Shown in pieces: positions 23,572 through 33,864 of a DNA stretch of 64,000 bases. The stretch is from contig CAJWCO010000006.1 in assembly GCA_913031145.1 (NCBI GenBank), positions 1-64,000 on the forward strand, given 5' to 3'. The notes under the pieces are model-generated. The model was not told the origin of the DNA and ran no database searches. It saw nothing but the letters and a program-made list of their open reading frames with translations. Position 1 is the stretch's first letter. Each line of letters opens with the position of its first letter. This DNA comes from an uncultured Cellvibrionales bacterium. GTDB taxonomy: Bacteria > Pseudomonadota > Gammaproteobacteria > Pseudomonadales > Porticoccaceae. The position numbers were made by a program, and so were the translations under genes.

Positions 23572-23985
23572 ATGCTGCAACCAAAACGAACAAAATTTCG
23601 CAAAATGCACAAGGGCCGTAATCGGGGTCTGGCGTTGCGTGGCAGTCGAGTTAGCTTTGGAGAATTTGGGCTCAAGGCCGTGGGTCGGGGCAGGTTAACA
23701 GCGCGTCAAATAGAAGCCGCTCGACGTGCTATTTCGCGGCACATCAAGCGTGGCGGAAAGATTTGGATTCGAGTTTTCCCGGATAAGCCGATCACCCAAA
23801 AGCCGTTGGAAGTGCGCATGGGGAAAGGTAAAGGGAATGTTGAGTATTGGGTGGCGTTGATTCAGCCAGGCCGAGTGCTCTACGAGATGGAAGGTGTTAG
23901 CGAGGAACTTGCGCGTGAGGCCTTCTCTTTGGCGGCTGCGAAGTTGCCGTTTGCAACCACTTTTGTAAAACGTTCGGTGATGTGA
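23572..23985 (+). CDS. rplP: 50S ribosomal protein L16
   Basis: L16 organises the A-site tRNA elbow region and the peptidyl transferase centre. It is 137 residues starting [19 protein letters not shown]. The conserved arginine region hydroxylated by YcfD in E. coli falls near [19 protein letters not shown] (about 77-95). The stop overlaps a possible upstream rpmC start, and the chosen rpmC ATG lies 2 bases beyond it. Confidence 0.97.
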   Translation: MLQPKRTKFRKMHKGRNRGLALRGSRVSFGEFGLKAVGRGRLTARQIEAARRAISRHIKRGGKIWIRVFPDKPITQKPLEVRMGKGKGNVEYWVALIQPGRVLYEMEGVSEELAREAFSLAAAKLPFATTFVKRSVM

Positions 23986-23987
23986 TT

Positions 23988-24179
23988 ATGAAATCAAGCG
24001 AATTGCGAGAAAAATCGTTGGATGAGTTGAATGAAGCCTTGGCAGATGAGCTGAAAAAACAGTTTAAGCTGCGAATGCAGTTGGCGACAGGTCAGCTGAC
24101 GGAAACCCATTTGGTTAAGTTGGCGCGTCGAAACGCTGCGAAAATTAAAACAGTGCTCAATCAGAAGGCTGGAGAATAA
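23988..24179 (+). CDS. rpmC: 50S ribosomal protein L29
   Basis: L29 lies beside the tunnel exit next to L23 and adds to the trigger factor/SRP docking area. The 63-residue all-helical protein reads [18 protein letters not shown] at its start and ends VLNQKAGE, as in the family. An ATG two codons upstream (23982) overlaps the rplP stop and could serve instead, adding Met-Ile. The ATG at 23988 fits the usual MK start better. Confidence 0.93.
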   Translation: MKSSELREKSLDELNEALADELKKQFKLRMQLATGQLTETHLVKLARRNAAKIKTVLNQKAGE

Positions 24180-24183
24180 AAAA

Positions 24184-24450
24184 ATGGCGGGAACTAAGAC
24201 TAACAAGCGGAGTCTGACGGGGCGCATTGTCAGTGACAAGATGGATAAAACTGTCACCGTGTTGATTGAGCGGCGCGTTAAACATCCGGTATACGGCAAA
24301 ATTTTGACAAAATCGTCGAAGATCAAGGCACATGACGAAAAAAATACGGCGCACACGGGCGATTTGGTGACCATCACAGAATGCCGGCCGTTATCAAAGC
24401 ACAAGTCATGGACGCTGGAAAATATCGAAGAACGAGCGGCGGCTGAATAG
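24184..24450 (+). CDS. rpsQ: 30S ribosomal protein S17
   Basis: S17 is a primary 16S rRNA-binding protein of the 30S body with an OB fold. The 88-residue protein contains [29 protein letters not shown] split over the first half and the signature [18 protein letters not shown] (about 60-77). It starts 4 bases after the rpmC stop. The last residues beyond NIEERA are a short variable tail. rplN follows after 33 bases. Confidence 0.97.
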   Translation: MAGTKTNKRSLTGRIVSDKMDKTVTVLIERRVKHPVYGKILTKSSKIKAHDEKNTAHTGDLVTITECRPLSKHKSWTLENIEERAAAE

Positions 24451-24483
24451 GCACATTGTGAACCTAGGTAACAGGGTAATAAG

Positions 24484-24852
24484 ATGATTCAAACAGAAAG
24501 CTATCTCAATGTGGCAGACAACAGTGGTGCACGCAAGGTGATGTGTATCAAGGTGCTTGGTGGATCCCATCGTCGTTATGCGCGGGTTGGTGACATCATA
24601 AAGGTTACTGTCAAAGAGGCGATTCCTCGTGGCAAAGTGAAAAAGGGTCAAGTCATGAGTGCTGTGGTGGTGCGAACCAAAAAGGGTTTGCGAAGGCAAG
24701 ACGGTAGTCTGATTAAGTTTGATGACAACGCGGCCGTATTGCTAAATGCCAACATGGCGCCAGTGGGGACCCGTATTTTTGGTCCGGTGACGCGAGAACT
24801 CCGAACGGAGCGCTTCATGCGAATTATTTCGTTAGCGCCCGAAGTCCTTTAG
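24484..24852 (+). CDS. rplN: 50S ribosomal protein L14
   Basis: L14 forms intersubunit bridges with 16S rRNA and is the binding site of the silencing factor RsfS. It is 122 residues, the normal length, beginning [20 protein letters not shown]. It includes [19 protein letters not shown] and the C-terminal [19 protein letters not shown]. It opens the portion equivalent to the E. coli spc operon, but no separate promoter was seen in the 33-base gap before it. Confidence 0.98.
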   Translation: MIQTESYLNVADNSGARKVMCIKVLGGSHRRYARVGDIIKVTVKEAIPRGKVKKGQVMSAVVVRTKKGLRRQDGSLIKFDDNAAVLLNANMAPVGTRIFGPVTRELRTERFMRIISLAPEVL

Positions 24853-24864
24853 GGAGATAGATAA

Positions 24865-25188
24865 ATGGCGATGTCAAAAATAAAGCGCGATGACGATGTG
24901 ATCGTAATTGCGGGTAAAGATAAGGGAAAGCGCGGCAAGGTCATTAAGGTCTTAGAGCAAGACCGCCTGATTGTCTCAGGTGTCCAGATGATTAAAAAGC
25001 ATCAAAAGCCGAACCCCCAAGCTGGCGTGGTAGGCGGAATTATTGAGCGTGAAGCACCGATTCACGTATCGAATGTGGCTATCTACAATGCGCAGTCAAA
25101 TCGCGCCGATAGAGTCGGTTTTAAAATTTCGGAAGATAATCAAAAGGTTCGTGTATTCAAATCCAGTGGCGAGCCCGTCGGCGCTTAG
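24865..25188 (+). CDS. rplX: 50S ribosomal protein L24
   Basis: L24 is one of the two assembly-initiating proteins of the large subunit. The 107-residue protein has the KOW motif ([21 protein letters not shown], split across about 9-29) and the conserved [20 protein letters not shown] segment (about 44-63). Two in-frame ATGs are possible (24865 and 24871). The first is better spaced from AGGGAGATAG and is used. Confidence 0.95.
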   Translation: MAMSKIKRDDDVIVIAGKDKGKRGKVIKVLEQDRLIVSGVQMIKKHQKPNPQAGVVGGIIEREAPIHVSNVAIYNAQSNRADRVGFKISEDNQKVRVFKSSGEPVGA

Positions 25189-25204
25189 GGAGTGAGAAGA
25201 TATT

Positions 25205-25747
25205 ATGGCTAGGCTTCAAGAGTTATATAAAAATGAGTTGCGTGGACAGTTGCAAACCGAATTAGGTTTGGACAACGTTATGGAAACGCCGCGTATCAGC
25301 AAAATCACGCTCAACATGGGCGTAGGCGAGGCGATTGGGGATAAAAAGTCGCTTGAAAGTGCAGTGGCTGACTTGACCTTAATATCGGGGCAAAAACCCG
25401 TGGTAAATAATGCGCGTAAGTCGATAGCGGGTTTTAAGGTTCGGCAGGGGTGGCCCATAGGGACTAAAGTAACATTGCGACGTGTCCGAATGTATGACTT
25501 CTTGGAGCGTCTAGTGACGATAGCTATTCCTAGAATTAGAGACTTTAGGGGGATTAGCCCAAAGCAGTTTGATGGTCGTGGAAACTTTTCAATGGGCGTG
25601 AGTGAGCAAATAATATTCCCCGAAATTGACTATGAAAAAATTGATAAGTTACGTGGTTTGGATATCACGATCACCACGACGGCACGCAATGATGATGAGG
25701 GTCGCGCACTGTTAAGAGCGTTTAATTTCCCGCTAAAGGGTAACTGA
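25205..25747 (+). CDS. rplE: 50S ribosomal protein L5
   Basis: L5 binds 5S rRNA in the central protuberance and contacts P-site tRNA and S13. It is 180 residues starting [16 protein letters not shown], with [15 protein letters not shown] (about 29-43) and the C-terminal segment [21 protein letters not shown] typical of the family. It begins 16 bases after rplX, and rpsN follows one base after the stop. Confidence 0.97.
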   Translation: MARLQELYKNELRGQLQTELGLDNVMETPRISKITLNMGVGEAIGDKKSLESAVADLTLISGQKPVVNNARKSIAGFKVRQGWPIGTKVTLRRVRMYDFLERLVTIAIPRIRDFRGISPKQFDGRGNFSMGVSEQIIFPEIDYEKIDKLRGLDITITTTARNDDEGRALLRAFNFPLKGN

Positions 25748-25748
25748 T

Positions 25749-26054
25749 ATGGCAAAGGTATCGATGGTAGAACGCGAGAAGCGTCGTACGAAGACGGTCG
25801 CAAAATATGCAGAAAAACGTTCCAGTTTGAAGGCCATCATTAATGATGCCAATCTGCCGGATGAAGAACGTTGGGCAGCTCAAGATAAACTGCAAAAGTT
25901 ACCGCGTGATTCAAGTCCGGTGCGTCAGCAGAACCGTTGCCGTATCACCGGTCGACCCCATGGTGTTTACCGAAAATTTGGCTTGTGCCGAAATAAACTT
26001 CGCGAAGCCGCGATGCGTGGTGAAGTACCCGGCCTTGTGAAATCGAGTTGGTAA
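25749..26054 (+). CDS. rpsN: 30S ribosomal protein S14 (zinc-independent form)
   Basis: S14 binds the 3' domain of 16S rRNA in the 30S head. At 101 residues it is the long form: the two CxxC pairs of the short zinc-binding type are absent, and the signature [19 protein letters not shown] (about 57-75) is present. The start lies one base after the rplE stop, so translation is probably coupled. The C-terminus [11 protein letters not shown] matches the family. Confidence 0.97.
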   Translation: MAKVSMVEREKRRTKTVAKYAEKRSSLKAIINDANLPDEERWAAQDKLQKLPRDSSPVRQQNRCRITGRPHGVYRKFGLCRNKLREAAMRGEVPGLVKSSW

Positions 26055-26073
26055 GCCTTAGGAGCGATATCGT

Positions 26074-26466
26074 ATGAGTATGCAAGACCCTGTAGCAGAC
26101 ATGTTGACGCGCATCCGTAACGCGCACCACCGCAGTAAGCCAGACGTGAGTATGCCGTCCTCAAAGCTTAAAGTGTCGGTTGCGAAAGTCCTTCAAGATG
26201 AGGGCTACATTGGCGGCTATGAAGTGAGTGAAGACGCTAAGCCAACGCTGACGTTGGGCTTGAAATATTTTGAGGGCAAGCCAGTGATTGCAGAAATATC
26301 ACGCTTCAGCAAGCCTAGCTTACGGCAATATCGGGCCACTAATGACTTGCCTAAAGTACGCAGCGGTTTGGGTGTCGCAATTATTTCCACGAGTCAGGGC
26401 GTTATGACTGACCGTGCTGCCCGTGCCTCCGGTATTGGTGGTGAAGTTCTCTGTACGGTTTTTTAA
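26074..26466 (+). CDS. rpsH: 30S ribosomal protein S8
   Basis: S8 is a primary binder of the 16S central domain and, in E. coli, represses spc operon translation at the L5 start region. It is 130 residues starting [17 protein letters not shown]. The C-terminal signature [20 protein letters not shown] and the final [11 protein letters not shown], which builds the RNA-binding surface, are present. It follows rpsN by 19 bases and precedes rplF by 12. Confidence 0.98.
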   Translation: MSMQDPVADMLTRIRNAHHRSKPDVSMPSSKLKVSVAKVLQDEGYIGGYEVSEDAKPTLTLGLKYFEGKPVIAEISRFSKPSLRQYRATNDLPKVRSGLGVAIISTSQGVMTDRAARASGIGGEVLCTVF

Positions 26467-26478
26467 TAGGATAGAACA

Positions 26479-27012
26479 ATGTCTAGAGTTGCAAAAAATC
26501 CGGTTCAGGTGCCGAGTGGTGTTCAGGTGTCATTGTCGGCTGAAGAGGTTGCCGTAAAAGGTGCGAGAGGTTCTCTGTCAATGTCCGTAAATCCGGACGT
26601 TGAAATCCTTCAAGAGGGTAGTGTGCTAACGTTCGGTGCTCGCAAAGAGGGGACTTTTGCTAACGCAATGTCGGGAACAACGCGGGCGCTTGTGAACAAT
26701 ATGGTGATCGGCGTTAGTACTGGATTTAGCAAGAAAATTGAATTGATAGGGGTGGGTTATCGAGCCCAAGTGCAAGGGCAGAGCATTAACTTGTCGTTGG
26801 GATACTCGCACCCTGTTATTTACGATCTGCCCGAGGGGGTCATGGCTGAGTCAGTCAGCCAAACTGAATTGCTATTGAAGTCGACGGATAAACAAAAGGT
26901 GGGACAAGCTGCGGCCGAAATTCGCGCATTTCGTCCGCCTGAGCCTTATAAAGGCAAGGGCGTTCGCATCGACGGTGAACGCATACGACGCAAAGAAGCC
27001 AAGAAAAAGTAA
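26479..27012 (+). CDS. rplF: 50S ribosomal protein L6
   Basis: L6 lies near the sarcin-ricin loop and stalk base, and changes in it can affect gentamicin sensitivity and EF-G action. The 177-residue protein has two repeated alpha/beta domains. It starts [17 protein letters not shown], and its signature [23 protein letters not shown] (split over about 151-173) is the C-terminal rRNA-binding part. It is in tight operon spacing with rpsH and rplR. Confidence 0.97.
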   Translation: MSRVAKNPVQVPSGVQVSLSAEEVAVKGARGSLSMSVNPDVEILQEGSVLTFGARKEGTFANAMSGTTRALVNNMVIGVSTGFSKKIELIGVGYRAQVQGQSINLSLGYSHPVIYDLPEGVMAESVSQTELLLKSTDKQKVGQAAAEIRAFRPPEPYKGKGVRIDGERIRRKEAKKK

Positions 27013-27024
27013 TAGGGTGAGATG

Positions 27025-27375
27025 ATGAGCGATAAAAAAGTATCACGTCAGCGGCGGGCTAGACGGGTCAGAATGAAAATCCGTGAGTCTGGGGCAACGC
27101 GCCTTTGCGTGAATCGAACGCCGCGGCATATCTATGCTCAGGTTATTGGGCCTGATGGCAATCGCATCGTCGCAAGTGCATCTACCCTTGAGAAAGCGCT
27201 TCACTCGGGTAGCACGGGTAACATTGAAGCTGCTGCGCTGGTGGGCCGGATTGTAGCTGAGCGGGCGGTGGCCGCGGGCGTCAAGAGTGTGGCGTTTGAC
27301 CGCAGTGGGTATAAATATCATGGCCGTGTTAAGGCTCTGGCTGACGCCGCGCGTGAAGCCGGCCTCGAATTTTAA
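27025..27375 (+). CDS. rplR: 50S ribosomal protein L18
   Basis: L18 carries 5S rRNA into the central protuberance together with L5. It is 116 residues from the second of two adjacent ATGs (27022 and 27025), which gives the usual start [14 protein letters not shown]. The basic N-terminal tail, the [13 protein letters not shown] segment and the C-terminal [21 protein letters not shown] are all family hallmarks. rpsE starts 14 bases after the stop. Confidence 0.96.
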   Translation: MSDKKVSRQRRARRVRMKIRESGATRLCVNRTPRHIYAQVIGPDGNRIVASASTLEKALHSGSTGNIEAAALVGRIVAERAVAAGVKSVAFDRSGYKYHGRVKALADAAREAGLEF

Positions 27376-27389
27376 TAGGTAGACAAACT

Positions 27390-27899
27390 ATGGCTTTCTC
27401 AGATCAAAAAGACGGCGCAAACGAAGGTATGATGGAAAAGCTGGTTCAGGTGAACCGGGTTGCCAAAACTGTAAAGGGTGGACGCATATTTGCCTTTACC
27501 GCGTTGACCGTTGTTGGCGATGGTAAAGGAAAGGTCGGTTTTGGCCGCGGTAAGGCCCGCGAAGTGCCGCAGGCGATACAGAAAGCTATGGAGTCAGCGC
27601 GTCGAAATATGATTGACGTGGCTCTAGATGGTTCGACGATTCAGTACCCCATCAAAGGGATCCATGCCGCCTCAAAGATCTACATGCAGCCTGCCTCGGA
27701 AGGTACCGGGGTCATTGCCGGTGGTGCCATGCGTTCGGTGTTAGAGTTGGCGGGCGTTCAAAATGTATTGGCAAAATGTTATGGATCGACCAATCCCGTG
27801 AACGTTGTGCGCGCGACCTTTAACGCGCTCAGAGAAATGAATTCGCCAGATGACGTTGCCGCCAAGCGTGGTAAGACGGTCGAGGAAATTCTTAATTAA
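27390..27899 (+). CDS. rpsE: 30S ribosomal protein S5
   Basis: S5 helps form the mRNA entry site with S3 and S4 and affects accuracy. The 169-residue protein has the dsRNA-binding-like N-terminal domain with [19 protein letters not shown] (about 22-40). The adjoining [18 protein letters not shown] loop, where spectinomycin-resistance changes fall, is in wild-type form. The C-terminus contains [20 protein letters not shown]. It is in the spc-type order between rplR and rpmD. Confidence 0.97.
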   Translation: MAFSDQKDGANEGMMEKLVQVNRVAKTVKGGRIFAFTALTVVGDGKGKVGFGRGKAREVPQAIQKAMESARRNMIDVALDGSTIQYPIKGIHAASKIYMQPASEGTGVIAGGAMRSVLELAGVQNVLAKCYGSTNPVNVVRATFNALREMNSPDDVAAKRGKTVEEILN

Positions 27900-27933
27900 G
27901 TGCCGGTGAACAGCGGCGCAGTGGATAAACATA

Positions 27934-28122
27934 ATGACTAAACAAAAAACGTTGAAAGTGACCCTGACGAAAAGCACGATCGGGCGATTAAAGAACCACA
28001 AGGCTTGTGTTGCAGGCTTGGGGCTCAGGCGTATCGGCCATTCCGTTGAGGTTGAAGATACTGTGTCCGTTCGTGGCATGATAAATAAAGTGAATTACTT
28101 GCTGCAAGTAGAGGAAGCGTAA
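27934..28122 (+). CDS. rpmD: 50S ribosomal protein L30
   Basis: L30 is a small two-domain protein bound to the side of the 50S subunit. The 62-residue product contains [27 protein letters not shown] (split over about 8-34) and the C-terminal [17 protein letters not shown], both typical of the family. The gap to rpsE is 34 bases and rplO starts one base after the stop. The protein is short but fits both family and position well. Confidence 0.96.
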   Translation: MTKQKTLKVTLTKSTIGRLKNHKACVAGLGLRRIGHSVEVEDTVSVRGMINKVNYLLQVEEA

Positions 28123-28123
28123 A

Positions 28124-28564
28124 ATGCGTATGAATACTCTTAGCCCGGCTCCGGGTCGCATCAAAGAAGGCAAGCGAGTCGGCCGCGGTATCGGCAGTGG
28201 CCTAGGTAAGACGGCGGGTCGTGGGCACAAAGGGCAAAAGTCGCGGAACGGTGGGTCAGTGCGCCCGGGGTTCGAAGGGGGTCAAATGCCCCTTCAGAAG
28301 CGTCTCCCCAAATATGGCTTCACATCGCGCTTGGCGGCTGTTACGGCAGAAATCCGCTTATCTGAGCTCAACGCGGTCGAGGCCGACGTGATTGATATTG
28401 ATGCTCTTAGATCGGCCGGGCTCATTAACAGTAGAATACGTCGCGCAAAGGTGTTCGCCTCGGGCGAGGTGACCAAGGCAGTCACTTTACGGGGTATCGG
28501 TGCGACCAAAGGGGCACTTGCGGCGATTCAAGCCGCGGGCGGCTCCGTAGAAGAACAGGCTTAA
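28124..28564 (+). CDS. rplO: 50S ribosomal protein L15
   Basis: L15 is an early-binding protein with a long glycine- and arginine-rich N-terminal extension that penetrates 23S rRNA. It is 146 residues. The start [21 protein letters not shown], the segment [17 protein letters not shown] and the later [18 protein letters not shown] are characteristic. It overlaps nothing but is separated from rpmD and secY by only one base each, which indicates coupled translation into the membrane gene secY. Confidence 0.97.
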   Translation: MRMNTLSPAPGRIKEGKRVGRGIGSGLGKTAGRGHKGQKSRNGGSVRPGFEGGQMPLQKRLPKYGFTSRLAAVTAEIRLSELNAVEADVIDIDALRSAGLINSRIRRAKVFASGEVTKAVTLRGIGATKGALAAIQAAGGSVEEQA

Positions 28565-28565
28565 T

Positions 28566-29885
28566 ATGTCCACTGCAGGGGCAGCAGCACTCGGTAATCA
28601 AAAAGGCTTAGACGAGCTTTGGGCGCGCTTACGCTTTTTGGCTTTGGCGATCGTCATTTATCGAATTGGTACGCATATCCCCGTGCCTGGTTTTGATCCT
28701 GATCGATTGGTTGAGCTATTTACTCAGAACCAGGGGACATTTTTGGGGCTGTTTAACATGTTCTCAGGCGGTGCGCTGGAGCGTATGAGTATTTTAGCGC
28801 TCGGAGTGATGCCTTACATATCTGCGTCGATCATTATGCAGTTGTTGGCGGCGACAGTACCTGCATTAGAGCAGTTAAAGAAAGAAGGAGATAGCGGCCG
28901 AAGAACGATTAACCAGTATACGCGCTATGGCACCGTGTTTTTAGCTCTGATTCAGGGCACTGGGATGTCGGTAAGCTTTGCATCTCAAGGACTGGCGTAC
29001 GAGGTGAATACCCTATTCTATCTGGTCGCTATTGCCTCTCTGGTGGCAGGCGCTGTGTTTTTGATGTGGTTGGGCGAACAGATCACTGAGCGCGGCATCG
29101 GTAATGGCATTTCCATGTTGATTTTTGCAGGCATAGTGGCAGGTATTCCAGGCGCTATCGGGCAGGCTTTGGAGTCTGCACGACAGGGTGATATCAACCC
29201 GATCATGCTGGTATTTGTGTTGTTGATAGCAATCGCAGTTGTCTATTTCGTGGTATTTATTGAGCGGGGGCAACGGCGGCTTACGGTGAACTACGCGCAG
29301 CGCCAGGGTCGAAAGGCGTACAATGCGCAAACGTCGCACTTGCCGCTCAAGGTGAACATGGCAGGCGTGATACCTGCAATTTTTGCTAGCAGTATGTTGT
29401 TGTTCCCAACCTCAATTAGTCAGTGGTTTGGTCAGGGGGCTAATGCGCCGGGTTGGCTGCAAGACGTTGCAATTCTTATTGGGCCCGGGCAGCCGCTATA
29501 TATTCTGTTGTTCTCATCGTTAATTATCTTTTTTAGCTTCTTTTATACCGCTTTGATGTACAACCCAAGGGAAGTTGCGGATAACCTAAAGAAGGGAGGC
29601 GCTTACCTTCCAGGCATCCGCCCGGGAGAGCATACGGCCAAATATATTGATATGGTCACAACGAGGTTGACCCTGATTGGCGGCGTGTACATTACCCTAA
29701 TCTGCTTGATGCCGCAGTTCTTGAATGTTTATTTTAATGTACCGTTTTATCTTGGCGGGACGTCGCTGCTGATCGCGGTTGTTGTCACAATGGATTTTAT
29801 GGCTCAGGTGCAATCGCACCTCATGTCGCAACAATATGATTCGCTAATGAAGAAGGCCAACCTTAAAAACATTGGTCGTAGATAG
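28566..29885 (+). CDS. secY: Preprotein translocase subunit SecY
   Basis: SecY is the channel-forming subunit of the Sec translocon in the inner membrane. The 439-residue protein has ten hydrophobic spans. The plug region and lateral gate follow the N-terminal [16 protein letters not shown], and the cytoplasmic loops carry [16 protein letters not shown] and [23 protein letters not shown], which contact SecA and ribosomes. It starts one base after rplO, and rpmJ follows after 12 bases, the usual spc-operon end. SecE is encoded at the left edge of the window. Confidence 0.97.
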   Translation: MSTAGAAALGNQKGLDELWARLRFLALAIVIYRIGTHIPVPGFDPDRLVELFTQNQGTFLGLFNMFSGGALERMSILALGVMPYISASIIMQLLAATVPALEQLKKEGDSGRRTINQYTRYGTVFLALIQGTGMSVSFASQGLAYEVNTLFYLVAIASLVAGAVFLMWLGEQITERGIGNGISMLIFAGIVAGIPGAIGQALESARQGDINPIMLVFVLLIAIAVVYFVVFIERGQRRLTVNYAQRQGRKAYNAQTSHLPLKVNMAGVIPAIFASSMLLFPTSISQWFGQGANAPGWLQDVAILIGPGQPLYILLFSSLIIFFSFFYTALMYNPREVADNLKKGGAYLPGIRPGEHTAKYIDMVTTRLTLIGGVYITLICLMPQFLNVYFNVPFYLGGTSLLIAVVVTMDFMAQVQSHLMSQQYDSLMKKANLKNIGRR

Positions 29886-29897
29886 GGAGATGGTGCT

Positions 29898-30014
29898 ATG
29901 AAAGTGCGTGCATCGGTAAAGAAGATATGTCGCAACTGTAAAGTGGTTCGTCGCAAAGGTGTTGTGCGCGTGATTTGTAGTGTTGAACCTCGGCACAAGC
30001 AGCGACAGGGTTGA
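29898..30014 (+). CDS. rpmJ: 50S ribosomal protein L36
   Basis: L36 is a 38-residue protein that stabilises domain V/VI of 23S rRNA. The sequence begins [20 protein letters not shown] and ends EPRHKQRQG. Cysteines at 11, 14 and 27 and histidine 33 form the zinc-binding set, so this is the zinc-containing form. The ATG at 29898, after AGGGAG, lies 12 bases after secY, the expected place. The gene is easy to miss by length alone. Confidence 0.95.
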   Translation: MKVRASVKKICRNCKVVRRKGVVRVICSVEPRHKQRQG

Positions 30015-30114
30015 GTCAGTTGATTTTTATAACATCTATCGGTATCCTTCATCGCCTTTTTGTAGGGTGTCTGCAAGGGTACCAAAATAATTACAGTGAA
30101 GTGGAGTAATGTGA

Positions 30115-30471
30115 ATGGCCCGTATTGCCGGTGTCAATATTCCTGACAACAAGCACGCAGTGATTTCATTGACGTATGTGTTTGGTGTTGGTCGCCCAAC
30201 TGCGCGGAAAATTTGCGCCGAAGTGGGTATTAGTGAGATGACTAAAATTTCTCAATTAGGTGATAGCGAGCTGGATAAGTTGCGTGCAGCAGTTAACGAA
30301 AGAGAGGTCGAGGGAGATCTGCGTCGAGAAGTCAGTATGAATATTAAGCGTCTGATGGACCTCGGATGTTACCGCGGCCTGCGTCACCGGCGTAACCTTC
30401 CGGTACGCGGACAACGCACCAAGACAAACGCACGGACCCGAAAGGGCCCCCGACGTCCCATAAAAAGATAA
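30115..30471 (+). CDS. rpsM: 30S ribosomal protein S13
   Basis: S13 sits at the top of the 30S head, contacts the P-site tRNA and bridges to L5. The 118-residue protein starts [19 protein letters not shown] and has the helix-hairpin-helix and the C-terminal signature [20 protein letters not shown] followed by [12 protein letters not shown] 100-base gap after rpmJ marks the junction to the alpha-operon part and may hold control sequences. A strong GGAG site precedes the ATG. Confidence 0.97.
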   Translation: MARIAGVNIPDNKHAVISLTYVFGVGRPTARKICAEVGISEMTKISQLGDSELDKLRAAVNEREVEGDLRREVSMNIKRLMDLGCYRGLRHRRNLPVRGQRTKTNARTRKGPRRPIKR

Positions 30472-30486
30472 TTTTTAGGATCTGTA

Positions 30487-30879
30487 ATGGCAAAAACAGC
30501 GACCAAAACGACCCGTAAAAAGGTCAAAAAGACGGTGATCGACGGGGTGGCGCATATCTATGCTTCGTTTAATAACACCATTGTGACGATCACAGACCGA
30601 CAGGGTAATGCGCTGTCATGGGCGACAGCCGGAGGATCGGGCTTTCGTGGATCGCGAAAAAGCACACCGTTTGCGGCACAGGTAGCCGCTGAACGAGCGG
30701 GCGAAGCCGCCAAAGACTACGGTCTGAAAAACTTAGATGTGCAAGTTAAAGGCCCCGGCCCCGGGCGTGAATCGGCTGTGCGTGCACTTAACAATGCAGG
30801 ATACAAAATAACCAACATTACGGATGTGACGCCAGTACCACACAATGGCTGTCGCCCACCCAAAAAGCGTCGCGTGTAA
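30487..30879 (+). CDS. rpsK: 30S ribosomal protein S11
   Basis: S11 is part of the platform of the 30S subunit and lines the mRNA exit region. It is 130 residues with a lysine-rich N-terminal tail, the block [20 protein letters not shown] (about 21-40) and the near-invariant C-terminal [20 protein letters not shown]. It is in the order rpsM-rpsK-rpsD-rpoA-rplQ, with gaps of 15 and 12 bases on either side. Confidence 0.98.
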   Translation: MAKTATKTTRKKVKKTVIDGVAHIYASFNNTIVTITDRQGNALSWATAGGSGFRGSRKSTPFAAQVAAERAGEAAKDYGLKNLDVQVKGPGPGRESAVRALNNAGYKITNITDVTPVPHNGCRPPKKRRV

Positions 30880-30891
30880 GAGAGATAAGAC

Positions 30892-31512
30892 ATGGCTAGA
30901 TACTTAGGACCTACTTGTAAATTATCCCGCCGCGAAGGCACGGATTTGTTTTTGAAAAGCGGTGTGCGACCACTTGAGTCGAAGTGTCGGGCCGAAAGTG
31001 CTCCGGGGCAACACGGCCAGCGCCGCGGACGTTTGTCGGATTACGGGGTTCAGCTTAGAGAGAAACAAAAAGTCAGGCGTATTTACGGAGTTTTAGAAAA
31101 GCAGTTTCGTAACTATTATAAAACCGCCGCGAGAATCACTGGTAACACCGGAGAGAACCTATTAACTCTCTTAGAACAGCGATTGGACAACGTAGTCTAT
31201 CGAATGGGGTTTGGCTCAACACGGGCCGAATCGCGGCAGCTGGTTGCTCACAATGCCATATTGGTCAACGGAAAGAAGGTAAACATTCCCTCTTATCGCG
31301 TGCAGGCTGGTGATGTGATCGCTCTGCGAGAAAAATCAAAAGGCCAACTACGGGTGCAGACCGCATTACAACTAGCGGCGCAACGGGGTGTCGGAGAGTG
31401 GTTGATCGTTGATAATGGGAAGATGGAAGGCACTTTCATGCGCACCCCTGACCGTTCCGATTTGCCTGCTGAAATCAACGAAAATCTGATTGTAGAACTT
31501 TACTCTAAGTAA
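30892..31512 (+). CDS. rpsD: 30S ribosomal protein S4
   Basis: S4 nucleates assembly of the 16S 5' domain, affects decoding accuracy and is the translational repressor of the alpha operon in E. coli. The 206-residue protein starts [20 protein letters not shown] and contains [20 protein letters not shown]. The S4 RNA-binding domain lies around [20 protein letters not shown] (about 101-120). It ends in the usual IVELYSK. Its first cysteine (C9) replaces the lysine or leucine common elsewhere and is a minor variation. Confidence 0.97.
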   Translation: MARYLGPTCKLSRREGTDLFLKSGVRPLESKCRAESAPGQHGQRRGRLSDYGVQLREKQKVRRIYGVLEKQFRNYYKTAARITGNTGENLLTLLEQRLDNVVYRMGFGSTRAESRQLVAHNAILVNGKKVNIPSYRVQAGDVIALREKSKGQLRVQTALQLAAQRGVGEWLIVDNGKMEGTFMRTPDRSDLPAEINENLIVELYSK

Positions 31513-31540
31513 TTAACGCTTGGTCGTTACAAGGAATACT

Positions 31541-32536
31541 ATGCAAAACTCCGCAACTGAATTTTTAACACCACGCAATATTGATGTGACCTCGCACGAT
31601 TTAACGCATGCTAAAATTGTCTTAGAACCCTTAGAACGCGGTTTTGGTCATACCTTAGGTAATGCATTGCGTCGTATTCTCTTATCCTCAATGTCGGGTT
31701 GTGCAATCGTCGAAGTCGATATAGACGGCGTGGAACACGAGTACAGTACGATTGAAGGCGTTCAGGAAGATGTTATGGAGATCATTTTGAACCTCAAGGG
31801 CGTGGCCGTTGTCATGGAGGGTCGAGATGAGACTACGCTGACATTAGATGTTACCGGTCCCGGCCCAGTCCTAGCCAGCGATATCGAGTTGGATAGCCAT
31901 GTAGAGATTGTAAATCCAGACCACGTGATAGCCAACATATCTGGAAAAGGGCGTCTTGCAATGCGGTTACATATTGAACGGGGGCGTGGCTATCAACCAG
32001 CGGATGCGCGGATAGTCGATGAAGAGACTCGTAGCATTGGTCGGTTGAAAATCGACGCGACGTTCAGTCCAGTGTTCAGTGTGTCATACAGTGTAGAAAA
32101 TGCTCGGGTAGAAAACCGCACGGACTTAGATAAGTTGGTTCTCGAGCTTGAAACCAACGGCACCATCGATCCTGAAGAGGCAATTCGCAGAGCAGCGACG
32201 ATTCTCCAGCAGCAGCTTGCGGTTTTCGTAGACCTCGAGGGAGAGGCAACGGCCGAACCGGAAGAAGAAGAAATTGAGATAGATCCAATGTTACTGCGGC
32301 CAGTTGATGACTTAGAACTCACAGTGCGTTCGGCTAACTGCCTGAAGGCAGAGAGTATCTATTATATTGGTGATTTGATACAGCGTACCGAAGTGGAGCT
32401 GCTAAAGACGCCGAACTTGGGTAAAAAGTCACTGACAGAAATCAAAGATGTTTTAGCGTCTCGCGGGTTATCGTTGGGTATGCGCCTGGAGAACTGGCCA
32501 CCAGCAAGTCTTAAAAGTGAACGAGAGCTGGTCTAG
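31541..32536 (+). CDS. rpoA: DNA-directed RNA polymerase subunit alpha
   Basis: The alpha dimer starts RNA polymerase assembly, and its C-terminal domain binds UP elements and activators. The 331-residue protein has the N-terminal domain ([20 protein letters not shown], about 30-49). An acidic linker at about 235-247 (EPEEEEIEI) leads to the C-terminal domain with [14 protein letters not shown] and [16 protein letters not shown] intact. An upstream start at 31520 would overlap nothing useful; the ATG at 31541 gives the family start [12 protein letters not shown] after AAGGA. Confidence 0.97.
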   Translation: MQNSATEFLTPRNIDVTSHDLTHAKIVLEPLERGFGHTLGNALRRILLSSMSGCAIVEVDIDGVEHEYSTIEGVQEDVMEIILNLKGVAVVMEGRDETTLTLDVTGPGPVLASDIELDSHVEIVNPDHVIANISGKGRLAMRLHIERGRGYQPADARIVDEETRSIGRLKIDATFSPVFSVSYSVENARVENRTDLDKLVLELETNGTIDPEEAIRRAATILQQQLAVFVDLEGEATAEPEEEEIEIDPMLLRPVDDLELTVRSANCLKAESIYYIGDLIQRTEVELLKTPNLGKKSLTEIKDVLASRGLSLGMRLENWPPASLKSERELV

Positions 32537-32583
32537 TACATAATTTGAGGCGTAAGCCTTGGTGAAAAATAGAGGAAACGAAC

Positions 32584-32976
32584 ATGCGCCATCGCTATAG
32601 TGGCCGGAAGCTAAATATGAAGGGCGCTCATCGACGCGCTATGTTTCGCAATATGACAGCGTCCTTGGTAGAGCACGAGTTGATTAAGACTACCCTGCCA
32701 AAAGCCAAGGAGCTGAGAGGTTTTGCGGAGCCCTTCATTACGTTAGCGAAACAAGACAGTGTTGCAAACCGGCGGCTTGTTTTTGATCGATTGCGTAACA
32801 AGGCTGCCGTCGGAAAACTCTTTTCAGAACTGGGTCCTAGGTACTCAGAACGCCCCGGTGGATACTTACGAATTTTGAAATGTGGTCGCCGTACTGGTGA
32901 CAATGCGCCTATGGCGTACGTGGAATTAGTAGATCGGCCGGTTGAAGAAATCGTCGAAGAGGTACTAGAGGCTTAG
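32584..32976 (+). CDS. rplQ: 50S ribosomal protein L17
   Basis: L17 sits near the tunnel exit on the solvent side of the large subunit. The 130-residue protein begins [20 protein letters not shown], with [20 protein letters not shown] and the signature [18 protein letters not shown] (split over about 81-102). It is the last gene of the long ribosomal block. The convergent apaH stops 57 bases away, and no convincing terminator was seen between them. Confidence 0.97.
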   Translation: MRHRYSGRKLNMKGAHRRAMFRNMTASLVEHELIKTTLPKAKELRGFAEPFITLAKQDSVANRRLVFDRLRNKAAVGKLFSELGPRYSERPGGYLRILKCGRRTGDNAPMAYVELVDRPVEEIVEEVLEA

Positions 32977-33033
32977 TATCCAACGAACGCGTACCCATCT
33001 GACTGTCATTCAATGCGGGCTAGTGGGACATAA

Positions 33034-33864
33034 CTAGGGAGCCTTTGATTCACAACTCTTCGGTTCGTGGTGAGCGTCTTGGGTGTCTAGGTCCATGAGC
33101 CTCAGACGACCGCCCCACACATAACCGGTGTCCAATGGGAACAGTGTGGCATTCCCATAGCGACCTTCCAGTGCGGCCCAGTGGCCATAGATGATCTTGC
33201 GTTTTTTGCACTTCCGATCTGGGTGAAGAAACCAAGCGGCGCTGCCCGTACGTGGGTCAACCGTTGGGCTTAATGCCGCTTTTTTACCAAACTCGAGCGT
33301 GCCACCGGTGGAGCACCGCCGCATGCGTGTGAAGTAATTGGTGATCGTGCGCCAGCGCGATGCCCCCACCAGTGTGTCGGACCATGTCGCGGGTGCGTTG
33401 CCATACATTTCGGAAAAGTAGGCGTCAGCGCGACTCGAGCAAAGCACAGTTGACACTTCGGCAGCGAGTTTACGCGCGGTTTGTAGTGACCATTGCGGCG
33501 GAATACCTGCATGGACTACCGTATAGTCACCAATGTCCAGCAACAGTGGTTGTTGCTGTAACCAGTCGAGAAGTGAATCGCAATCGGAGGCCGCCAGCAG
33601 TGCGTCGAACATGTCGTTGCGGCTAGCACGGCGAAAGCCTCTCGCCACGGCCAAAAGATGTAGATCATGGTTTCCCAATACGGTGGCAAAACTCGTTCCA
33701 AGATCGCGACAAAAGCGCAGCGTGTCAAGTGACTGCGGTCCTCGATTAACAAGGTCACCTGTGGCAATCAGGCGGTCATTGCTAGGATCGAAATTAACCT
33801 GTGCCAGCACACTCTTGAGTCCGTCTAAACAGCCATGAATATCGCCGACCGCATAGACTTTCAT
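33034..33864 (-). CDS. apaH: Symmetrical bis(5'-nucleosyl)-tetraphosphatase (Ap4A hydrolase)
   Basis: ApaH splits diadenosine tetraphosphate into two ADP and can also remove Np4 caps from mRNA in E. coli. The 276-residue metallophosphatase shows GDIHG (7-11), GDLVNRGP (36-43) and GNHD (64-67), the metal-binding set. Later histidines occur in VVHAGIPPQW and IYGHWAALEG. It is the last gene of the lptD-surA-pdxA-rsmA-apaG-apaH series, beginning directly after the apaG stop. This order is shared with Pseudomonas and, in part, E. coli. Confidence 0.96.
   Translation of the reverse strand: MKVYAVGDIHGCLDGLKSVLAQVNFDPSNDRLIATGDLVNRGPQSLDTLRFCRDLGTSFATVLGNHDLHLLAVARGFRRASRNDMFDALLAASDCDSLLDWLQQQPLLLDIGDYTVVHAGIPPQWSLQTARKLAAEVSTVLCSSRADAYFSEMYGNAPATWSDTLVGASRWRTITNYFTRMRRCSTGGTLEFGKKAALSPTVDPRTGSAAWFLHPDRKCKKRKIIYGHWAALEGRYGNATLFPLDTGYVWGGRLRLMDLDTQDAHHEPKSCESKAP

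Noticed and set aside
30020-30048. Possible alpha-operon promoter (TTGATT, 17 bases, TATCCT) before rpsM
   Set aside because: Both boxes match only four of six consensus bases; a chance match in A/T-rich sequence is likely.
33000-33040. CTAGT/ACTAG repeat between rplQ and apaH as a terminator
   Set aside because: The stem is only 5 bp, has no T-run on either strand and runs into the end of apaH.
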